Assembly (NCBI GenBank): GCA_014904845.1
Contig: MU119236.1
Span: 286,043-350,042 of the forward strand
Length of the DNA: 64,000 nucleotides
Direction of reading: 5' to 3'
Source: Acephala macrosclerotiorum
Lineage: Eukaryota; Ascomycota; Leotiomycetes; Helotiales; Mollisiaceae
Part shown: piece after piece, positions 54,373 through 64,000 of the stretch
Layout: every line of letters begins with the position of its first letter
Position numbering within the stretch: position 1 is the first letter of the stretch
Made by a program: the position numbers and the translations under genes
Notes under the pieces: generated by a model
What the model was told of the DNA's origin: nothing
Databases searched by the model: none
What the model saw: the letters and a program-made list of their open reading frames with translations, nothing else

Positions 54373-57300
54373 CGCTTGAGAAGCATACGGTGCATACGGG
54401 ACCGCATGTATGGCATACTTCTCTCTAGGTTCAAGACTGGTGGGTTAGGACAGGAACTGTTCTTAGAGCAATTACTCGGATTTATTCGTCAATCCAGATC
54501 TACATCAATCCTCTTTTCAATATCCCAGAAATCGTCGCTTTGTGCCTCTCTCGTCAACGTCAATATGCGAGGAGAGTTATATTTTGTAAGTTTGAACGCA
54601 CAGAAATCTAGTAGAAGAGGTCTAGATCAGCCTGGTAATAAAATTCAGATTCCTTCTTATCTTTACCGAAGAGCCTCTTGGACACCGCGTGCAACCTCAA
54701 CTAGAGTTCCGACTTCGGTTCCATTTCTAGCGATGAACTTGAGCTTGGTAATCGAGATGAAGGCAAGCTTGACTCAACTTCACTCGAGCTTTCCAAGCTT
54801 GCAGGGACAATATCTCGGGAAATTCCTGGAGCTTACTGCAGGAGTCCAAGACTCTTGAAGGCTGTTCTTGAGTTTCAACATACGCCGGCAAAGTACAGCA
54901 CTTCCCTGGTACTCGCTTCCAATTCTCTGAGATACTGGAAAAGACACGATTCTGTGAGTTCTGCGCCTAAATTTCTAAGCTAGCGCCTCTGACATTTGGC
55001 TACAAAAGAAGCCCTCTTCTACTTTTCTCCGTCAGAACAATTACAAACAGAGATCAAGCTCGCGAAATCGTCTTGGCCACGCGGTCGACAAACAAACTCA
55101 CATCAACAATACAATCAATTCCAAGACTTTCGAGACATTCCACACATACCATTCACCAACCTTCCTGCGAACAGAACAACGAACCTTGGACAGAAATGAG
55201 CCGAAAATGGCCGGCTACTTCTGCATCAAGACCAAGGCTCTCACTCACATTACCACCCGCATGAATGCCACTGCAATTCTCGAATTGTCGAAAGCAAATC
55301 ATCCCGGACATCTCCACTTCTTTCCATCAATTTCCCTGCTGCAGAATGGAGATGAAAGCTAGAGCTGAAAGAGAGGCTGTGAACCAAAACAAACTATTTC
55401 ATCAGACTCCGCGTCATTAGCAGGCAAAACAGTCGATAAGCCTTGTCGAGACCGCCTCAAGCAGGCTGGAGTTGACACATACGTTGAGAAAGATTTTGCT
55501 ATGACCCAGCAACTACCAAACAAAATCTCGGAGCGTCTAAGACTCATGAAGAAGTGCATGGGTTCGCAGGACTGTGAAGAACATCAACGAGGAGGGGAAA
55601 TCAGCGAGAAGTAAAGCATCACAAAGGCGTTGAGTAGGAGAGGATGTTCGGAGATGGAAGGAAACAGAGACAACGGAGAATGGAGAATGGAGAATGGAGG
55701 AAGATGGATAATGTTGATTGACAGGACAGCTGGGGACTGCTTATGGGAACACACAACCTAGAAGAGAAGTATTTTGAGTACTCCACACGACAGATTTCTG
55801 AGGGCTGGATCACCCGGATGAAGAAAGATGCCTGTGCCCTCAAAAGCTTCCTGATTCAAGACCTGCTCTGCAACTATCAACACGGGAGGCTCTTCTCGAC
55901 AAAAAAAAAAAACCCAACGAGCAAATCCTATTTCATCAACACCGAATAAGTGGAGATGAGCAGTTCCTAGGTTGGGCCTGTTTAGATTTGGACAGGCTTC
56001 ATTTGTGGTTGGTGTATAGGAGAATTGCGCAAGTCCAGGTGATGGGGGAAGAGTTCTCGGGATAGGAGTGGATTTTGAAATTGGCTCTCTTCTCCATATT
56101 TTGCAAACGACCTCAGAGAAGAGAGCTGATCAGCTGCTGAGTAGACTTGATAGTTTACCATCACGAATTGCGGATTCAAAAAGAAATCTCATAACGTGAA
56201 TCTAGATAGTTCTCGAGATCTCTTTGCCACTAATCTAAGACAACAAATCGAAACTCTTCTGAACAGAGTCAGAGCTATAGCATCCGAAGCTGGGCTACAT
56301 TCAGGGTGGTTGGAATCAGGGTTGAACAGATCCAAGTCCTATTCGCATCAGATTCGAGTCTCAACTTGACAAACCGAAGCCCAACTTTGAGTTACATGAG
56401 TCGTATCTCAGACTCAAATCAGCTCATTCTAAACCTAGACTTAGATGTAAGGATTTAGTTCAAGCTAAATTCGACGAGTCTAATTCTATTCAAAAATACT
56501 CGAGTTTCGAATTGAACTCAGACTCGTTCGAACAGGGTTGGAATGGACTTCTTCGAACATAGAACTAATTAAGGTTATCGGGAGGTGAATCATCAGAAAA
56601 TAAATCTATAATATTGCCTGCGGGCTTTGCATCGTAGTCCAATGCTGTGCCGTTTTGAGGGAGAAAGAAGACTCCAAAGACTAAACACAGGGTGCTGGTG
56701 ATCTTTGAATGCGTAGCCCTACAGTGTCCATTCACGGACCGCCTATGAGTGGGAGACAATACCGAGAGATCAAGAGATCTCCTACACTCCTGGAATCATG
56801 GCACCTGTGCAGTTATGATTGAAGTCGATCCCTCGTGATGGGAAGAGCGTGGCCGAGGAGGAGATAGTAGAGGTATTTGACAATCATATTCTGTCGAGAA
56901 GTGGTGAGATCATTTGATGGGGCTGAGATAGAAAACTTGGACGAGAGAGAAGCATCATGCGAACCATGAGAGTATCTCAAGGTGATTGGGATGCTGGCTG
57001 CTAGCTCGCTGAAACTGAAATTGCCAGAGTCACCAGGAAATGGGTTGAGGTCTCTCCAGTGGGTGTAGCCGACTTGGAAGATAGCTGGATGTAATCACCA
57101 GCAAGATTCTCATTCCCTGTGATATATGAAACGTCAGCCGAAGGACTCCATGTGCAGGCTTCTGTCCGCCCACCAACCCGTAGCGAAATATTCACACTGA
57201 ACATGAGCAGCGTGTTCGAGGCAGTGCCTTAAATTCGTGCATCCTATAAACTAGTTTGTTCGCTGGCAATATGTTGCAGATGAAAGCTTATCCTTCAAAG

Positions 57301-60300
57301 AACCTTGTCCGATTCGATTTCCATCCATCCATCTTATCTGTCAAAACGTGCCACAGTTCTCAAATTTTCTGTTTCAGTCTCATAGAGTTCTGCACCTTTT
57401 ATGAATACCATCGTCCCTCCTTTTGTCAATCTTCCATTTCCGGTTAGATTTCGGTCCAGCAGTCTAGGCGCCGGTGCCAATGCCTTTTTATGAGTATCAT
57501 CATCCCAAATCCTCCCGGCTCGAACTGTTCTGGGATCAGAAAGGCCTCGGAGAGACGCTGAGAGACTTGTAACCTGCAGCTCGGAGCTTATTGACGGAAT
57601 TTAGTGTATGTTAAATGGAGATTTGCTGTGTCGTATCAAATTATCAAACTTTGCAGGAAAACACCGATGAGGAGCGAGAGCTCCTTAATTGAGGTGCAGA
57701 CGAGCAGTTTAGAGGAGCAGAAAGGAGGAGGATGTGAAGCTAGACCCCAGCTTCTGTATGAGGAAGGGTCTGTCAACCAAGGAGATCGTGGTAGGGACGG
57801 CTTAGAGGTGATAGCGTCTGCGAAATACGAGCTCGTAGAAGAGAGCACAGGAAGATGTTCGCGCAGCAAAAATTCGTGGAAGACGCATTCATGGCATGAA
57901 AAGGCTTCGAGAGGAGTTGTGTGCAGGACGTGGATTGAGGATTTGGGAGGATGAGGTCGTGGAGGTGTTTTCAAGGACAAGACCTATTTGGAAGTATTAG
58001 GAAGCAAGAATTTGTTGTTGAAGGAGGTCGAAAGAGTATTGAGAAAGCCATTAACCGTGACATAGTGACAGAGGAGCGAATTAGCATAATAACGTCTTAG
58101 GAAACAAGGGGTAGCTAGACTAAAAATATTTCAAAGTCAGCAGCTACTGGAAGTGTCCTTGGAGGCGAGATCCGAAAAGGAATTGCTGTGCAAGCGCTGG
58201 ATGTTCATTTCGGCGGACTTCGGCCATGGGGATTCTGGACCATTTCTTCGTCAATACGCGTTAACAGCGAACAATTCCGAGGATGACTGTATAATCCAAG
58301 TGCTGAAATGAGCAAGCCTCCACATGCAAACGGATCTCATACATTGAAGTTTTCTCGATAGAATCTCAGGTGAAGGTGTCAACTTGGGTTCGAACGCATG
58401 GAGCTGCTGTGTGTGCAGTAGTATTAAACATCGCAGCATACTACCAGGAGTCAACGTGTGAGAAGTGAGAAGACCCTGGCACACGGCCAATATATGCTTG
58501 AGAGACATGCGAAGACGACGGCCAGGAGAACAAGGGGTCAGCGAGACTTCTTTTCTGCAATGAACACAACGCCGAGGTTGCAGTAGCAGATAGTATGAGA
58601 GCTCGTCCACTCCAAACGAAGGTTGATGCTAGATGGAGACAATGGATCCCGCCTCCAAATACTGGAGCATGCTATACGATGCCTCCCAGGCTGGTGAACA
58701 GATCCATTTCCAAAGTCGTTGCTGGAGTCTGGCAATACCATGGTCTCAAGACAAGCAACGCACAAGACTACTGTTGGGACTGAAGCTCGTGGGTCTAAGG
58801 TATGGTGAATATAGAAGAATGACGAAGTCATGCCAAACGAAACCAGATCCGGATGACTGCTGTCAGATCAACACCTAGCCGGCGCATATGTAGATGAGGG
58901 GCAGGCAAATCAGGTCAACAGAATGGCTGCTCTCTTGATAGGTGCCATCTATTCCGGATCGAAAGTCTCGATGATAAAGTTGAGTTATCCTGTCCTGTTC
59001 AACCTTTTCAGTCCAGTCCGGTAGCAGTGTTGTCTTAAATACTTTGATCTTGGAGAGTCGACAAGACGTTGAGTGAGCCGTCCGGGACCTTTGTTTCGGA
59101 GAAATCGAGAGTAAGATGAATGAAAATCTTATAGCCTCACCCCGTGGTTACCGTATTCATTGACACAATCCATGTGGGTATAGAGACAGATGAGCCATTT
59201 GAATACGGCCGGGGGATTGGATCCTTCTCCGAGCACCTCGAGTAACGATTAATAGGAGCAAGCATAGAGTAAACTTCATATACCGCCGCCCTTGAAAATC
59301 AACTTGACTCTTACTTCTAGTCAGAAAAGAAAGCTTTCCGTCGAATCACTCGGAAGCGTGAAATAGATCTTTGGCGAGATGGTAATCTTAAATCGTCGAC
59401 CAATTTGCAAGACGCATCAAAAACGCATACCTGTGGTTGAATCCTTCTACGTCCAATGCTGAAGCCGGAGCGATGAAAAACGCTGTTGAGCGGAATGCAA
59501 CAAGGAACGCCATTCTTCTCAAGCTAGAAAATACAATCCGATGTCCTTAAGTTAGGGCAGTATGAGGATATACTCGTAACAGTGGAGGAGGACAACTCGC
59601 CGTTATTCTGGCATGTAGTGACCTACTACAAGATTTCTGAAGTCTATCGAAGATGAATATGATGATCGACCTGATTCAACCGAATGAATGAATGGCTGAA
59701 TGTGGACAGCGAATTTCATTTGCCAAGGAGGACATATGAGACTGCCGTGCAATGATCGAAAGTTTGTCACAAAGGGATCACATCGCCATTCCCAATCTAG
59801 CAGGTGCTGCGGCAAATATGATTTGCGTACTGCTAATCCAAGATGCATCCGCACAGTTCCAATTAATAATGTTGAATGTTTTGTTTCGAAATTCGGGTTG
59901 AAGGACTGGTGTGCCAACAGCGATCGCATCCATTTCTACTTTGTGACTGTTGATCACAATGGGTGGTAAGGAGTTCATGTAGCTTTTTGATCACCCAAAT
60001 CATGGTAGTAAGCGTTGGGATATTGTAGCAATCTTGAAATAGCTGTTTCGATACCCCTTGGGTAGACCAAACTTGAAACGTTTAATCTGGAGGTTGTTCT
60101 CCTTGAATGAGTTCTCATAGACCTCAGCTCAGCATGCAAGAATTCATGATTTGTTCAGGCTGTTTTGAGTTTGGCAGAACAGCTACTAATCTTGCCTTGA
60201 ACGTCGAGGTCGTCCTCGATGCAATGCACTGGCATCAGATTGAACGACAGCGCACAGTTCTCAGTTCAATTGGACCTGTTATTCATTGACGCTGCAGCAT

Positions 60301-62750
60301 GCTTCCAGGCTAAATTTGAGCGATGCATGACTACAAGACTCCTAATGTTAGAGAATGAGAAGGTGCTTGCCGATGCAGCGCCGCGGATGTCCCAAGATTG
60401 AGATGAAAGTTGAATGTCATCAACCAAAGCAAAAATTAGTGTAGCGTGACCTTCGAATCCGTGAATCTCCGATGATATCCTTTCCTTCCTCGGGGTTCGA
60501 TCGAGAAGCCTGGAAGGGCCATTCAATTGCCTGGTATCGTGTGGACCTTCATCACAGGCTAGGCTACGCTGCTACAGCGTTCTCAGGAAATAGGATTCAC
60601 CTCGAAAAAAAAAAAAAAACACAATTGCTAAAATGACATGGGTTTGGGAGGTTTCGTGTAAGCCTATTCGAGAACGCTTGATGCGACTACGGGTTAAGAA
60701 CAATCTCAGTTATGAGATCCCTCTCCAATCTCCTGGAAGTGCGCAGTGTTATAAGTACGGAAATGCAGACGATTGGGGAAAAATCGGGATCAATAGCCTG
60801 TGGGACACACTTGGCATGGGAGGTGGTCGCATTACTAATCTTCTTCCGATGGTGTGACTGCTCTTGGATGCCTGACGCTCGAACAGAAATCTGAAATTAC
60901 GACGAAGGACTGCTGGAGAATGGGAAAACGAGAACATCATCAGACCGTAATATGACGACAACCTCAGAGGGATTGTCAAGCATTGCACCCGCTTTTGCAG
61001 TATCGGGTCGTTCCCATCATATTGAAGGAATTCCTGATGAGCATCCACCCTCAGAGTCATTCGGAGTAGGGATCACCTATGTTCGTATACTGTAGATCAT
61101 CTCAACACTCGTGGCCGTTGTCTTGGCAGGATTTGGTTGTCTGATCACGGCAGAGCACTTGCTTTGAGCTTGTTGCTCCCCCCTTTTCATCGCTTAATTT
61201 CCTTTATCCGGCATAGCAGCCTGCCATCTGCGGGCTTGAATGGCCGTATGTGAAGAGTGCCGTTGGAACGTGGCCTTGTCCAAGGCCCGCAATTGTGGCG
61301 GTGTTGGTTGGCCCCGCTGATAGGGTTCAGCTGGCACCGGAATGCCCTGAATAAGTAAGGCGCACGGGAGAACTTCACACCGTCCCAACGATTCTTTCTC
61401 TCTTCGCCTCCTGCCGGAATACAATGAAAGGAATCGAGATCAGGGACATACCAACTCGACGGCCCTCCTCACCAATTCGACAAGAAGGCACAAGTCATGT
61501 CGCCCTCTACCGAGATGCTGACTAGAAATCATTGTTGCAGCAGTCGACCATTCTTATCAGCGATCTCGATACCGGAGTACTCCAAAGCAACGATCGGACC
61601 ATACGCATCATCAAGAAGCCAATTTCGATGCTAGCAATTCATGCTTTGATTGAAAGGACGAAAGATGGATCTTCTCATCCACCAACTATCTGCGACGAGG
61701 CCTTTGATGTCTGCACATTTATTTGACTCATTGCGAAGAACTGTCCACAACAACTATCGAACTACGAACACGTCTGCGTACAGGAAAACATAAGGGGGCT
61801 GCATCGAGAACGGCATGAAGATATTATGTTATTCCTGTAGCAGTCGCTCGATTATTGCTCAGATGAACAGTCGCATCTGCAGAACCACATGCCAAATCGC
61901 TGGTTTCGAACTCTTTACTATCTGAGTTGGAATCTCACCTGGCAGATAATCTCCTAAGGGCTAGGAAAACGATAGAAACAACGACCAACGGAATATATAG
62001 AGCATGTGTTCAATTCGTGATGGCTGGAGACACGGGCCCAGCAGTATCGCGGCGAGAGTGGGCATGGTCTAAGACCTGACTGGAGTATCAAGCCTTGCAG
62101 TTATGCTTGCTTTCAAGGATTGCTTTGAGCTTTTGATACGCTTCGCTCAGCATTGAAAAGACACACCGATCATACGTCAACCTTCCATTGCTTCCCAGAA
62201 AGCCATATCCCCAATCTAAATCTTGATATGTCTCGAAACATTGGTATGGGCAGATTCATAGGATTGGGGTTCAATGTTCCGGGCCTAATGGGACCTCGTG
62301 GATCGGGCTTGATAACACTTGATATCTTGAACAACACGAGCTGAGAACAATGGCAACATGACCTCAAACATCCAGTTTGGGCAGACATTAGCAATGTTGA
62401 TTGAAAGGACTTGAATTTCTGATCGATCGCGACAGACTTTGACGGCTGCTATCAAAGACTGACAGTGGAGGTTATCGTCGGACGTCGAAAACATTGAAGG
62501 GTCCTCACTTTCCTATCAATTGGCATAAGCTTTAACTGCTACCTTCAAAGACTGGCAGTGAGGGAAGTAGCTCTGGCCTTTCTTTGTCTAAGGCGGCGCA
62601 TTTGACTGTCATGCCTTCCCAATTCTGCCGTCGACACCCGTCGACAGAAACCTCAGGATACATCATTCGCATCTTGACGAGAGCCAGGCTCGTTAACTTC
62701 GACTGCTAGTGCAAACTTCTCTGCGCCGAGACCATATCAAGCCAATATCG
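54373..62750. other. 8.4-kb stretch with no recognisable family
   Basis: No conserved domain, rRNA, tRNA or complete transposon is visible. Items seen are: an unstarted plus-strand frame ending at 55614 (KISERLRLMKKCMGSQDCEE); GGAGAAT microsatellite units at 55676-55702; a low-complexity block with repeated GACTC/GAGTTCGA words at 56350-56540; and a minus-strand frame at 57001-57204 (EACTWSPSADVSYITGNENL) that looks protein-like. An adenine run lies at 60606-60620. A frame fragment with one hydrophobic stretch (STLVAVVLAGFGCLITAEHL) is at about 61090-61160. Confidence 0.35.
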
Positions 62751-63511
62751 ATGATCAATGTATCTTTGATGAAATTGGAGCAGAAACCGAACATGCTCCT
62801 GTCTCTGGAATGGAACGACCTGACTCCATCCACCATCACGGTGGATGAAACTGCTCCTCCATATCAGCGACTTCTGCAACTATTTGAATGGATGCACCGT
62901 CGGAGGGAAGCCTTGATATGTATTCAGACCGATGACGCCTTCAGCTCTTCATGCCACCTCGAGGACTCCCAACCCTCCTGCTTGTACGTTGACTTCTTTG
63001 GCCCCACCGTTGGCACTCGGCAATCCCGCAGGTATCAAATCTCTCCGAATCTAGCCACGAGACCCCGGGACTGAGCCAAGACCTCCTCAATTGCTATTTC
63101 CAGATTCTGCAAAGCAACCCCGACGAGGATGATGTTCTCTGGAGCGATGCCCCTGCTCCGCCACACCTCTCCAGCTACGACCCGAAATATTGCGGCAGTC
63201 GATGTCCGCATCCAGAAATAACCAAGCACTCCTGTTCCTTGCAAGATTTGGTCTCCATATTTACTCCAAGACGAGCTGGACACGCCTTTGGGTTTTCTAG
63301 TCACTTCTTCGAGAGGCCTCCCTATAAAATAAGCCTTTGTGCCCTGGCAAAATATCGTTCTCCAATTACTGAGCAGTATGTGTCTTCTATATTGCGGGCC
63401 GCAGGGATTTCGGGGATATCTAGTGCTTTGAAATCGGATTCTCGACTGCTTGAAACTAGGCGCAGTGCCGAGGGATGTATTAGCCAAATGTTCCATTCCA
63501 CAAGTGCGTAG
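62751..63511 (+). CDS. Unrecognised two-exon protein with Cys/His cluster
   Basis: Exon 62751-62987 and exon 63032-63511 join through a 44-bp GT..AG intron in phase 0 to give 238 aa; removing it turns two open frames into one, which supports the model. Upstream exons are possible because the frame extends a little 5' of the Met. A compact Cys/His cluster (KYCGSRCPHPEITKHSCSL) suggests metal binding, and the segment ISLCALAKYRSPITEQYVSS is helical. There is no signal peptide or membrane segment, and I know no matching family. It appears intact. Confidence 0.45.
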
Positions 63512-64000
63512 AGGAGAAAAACCTACCTGCATTCAACGGAAGCCCTCAATGTTGGCAGATTCGAAATACGAATAATGGAGGCAGTCACCAAGCAACATCA
63601 TTATTACTCCTTGCAATGGACGAGAAGGTGGCAGAGAGCGTATTCATTGCTACTGTAGAAGGGCAATGGAGCACAAAGCAAAAAGGCCCAACCGTAGGTC
63701 AGTTCGTCTTAGCCAGTGGGCTAGACTCATCCGAAGTAATCCGTAATCCGTAAATCAATCAATCAATCAGTCAGAGTAGAAGTAGAAAGGGTTGTTGATT
63801 AGTCTATAGTGAGCGAAAGCTCCTTATGTACTAGAAGACACGTGACCAGCACTGCCCTCGAAACTAGCTATTTACAAGGATTTTGAAGGGAGAGCATATA
63901 GCCCCACCACAATCGTCCCCCCATATGACGAGCTCGTCCCGAGCCTCGAAGAAAAGAGCTAGAAAAAGAGAAAAGACCCGCTCTAAGCAAGGAACTCAAA
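63512..64000. other. Right-edge intergenic DNA with AATC microsatellite
   Basis: A short AATC run lies at 63753-63769. The last 150 bp, with repeated CGAGCTCGTCCCGAGCC-type words, could be the start of a repeat continuing beyond the window. No gene is seen. Confidence 0.35.

Noticed and set aside
63840..64000. LTR retrotransposon start at the right edge
   Set aside because: Word repeats are suggestive, but no LTR pair, primer-binding site or coding sequence is inside the window.

Overview
The window looks like nuclear DNA of a filamentous ascomycete (Pezizomycotina; a leotiomycete or close relative is my inference). The evidence is: genes with many short GT-AG introns of about 42-62 bp, a GH3 and a GH5 secreted glycosidase, two HET-domain genes, a decayed Helitron, Tad-like LINE 3' fragments and repeat-induced-mutation-style nonsense codons. 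No bacterial operons, CRISPR arrays or convincing RNA genes were seen.

Layout. 1-9.4 kb is a normal gene-rich block: a left-edge-truncated SNG1/DUF3533 membrane protein (minus), an MFS transporter (plus), a secreted GH3 beta-glucosidase (plus) and a secreted GH5 exo-1,3-beta-glucanase (minus). 9.6-11.5 kb is a repeat island with a poly-T tract, a small inverted-repeat element, an interspersed short module and a LINE 3' end. 12.4-16.5 kb holds two broken transporters: an aquaporin with a TAG codon and a 14-bp tandem duplication, and an allantoate-type permease with stops in its first membrane segment. 18.0-20.2 kb is an intact HET-domain gene with a non-LTR retroelement copy, flanked by a target-site duplication, inserted about 0.3 kb upstream. 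22.1-27.3 kb contains a 3'-truncated aspartate aminotransferase pseudogene followed by unrecognised coding debris.

28.2-32.4 kb is the most interesting intact segment. It is a head-to-head pair of genes: a 353-aa protein with one C-terminal membrane segment, and an 880-aa single-exon protein with a chymotrypsin-like triad whose nucleophile position is Cys (GDCG) and a repetitive C-terminal coiled coil. 36.6-42.1 kb is a Helitron (HUH Rep region plus PIF1-type helicase) broken by stops and frameshifts. 43.1-45.2 kb is a second intact HET gene, followed by a 5'-truncated LINE fragment. 47.2-49.1 kb is a decayed multi-membrane-segment gene. From about 49.6 kb to 62.7 kb I recognise no family; fragments, a 37-nt poly-C tract and short repeats are all I can support. 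A two-exon unrecognised gene lies at 62.75-63.5 kb.

Functional reading. The left block fits plant or fungal glucan turnover and drug or nutrient transport. The rest looks like an accessory compartment in which self/non-self recognition genes (HET, possible protease and membrane pair) survive among mobile elements and dying metabolic genes. All family calls come from reading motifs, not database searches.
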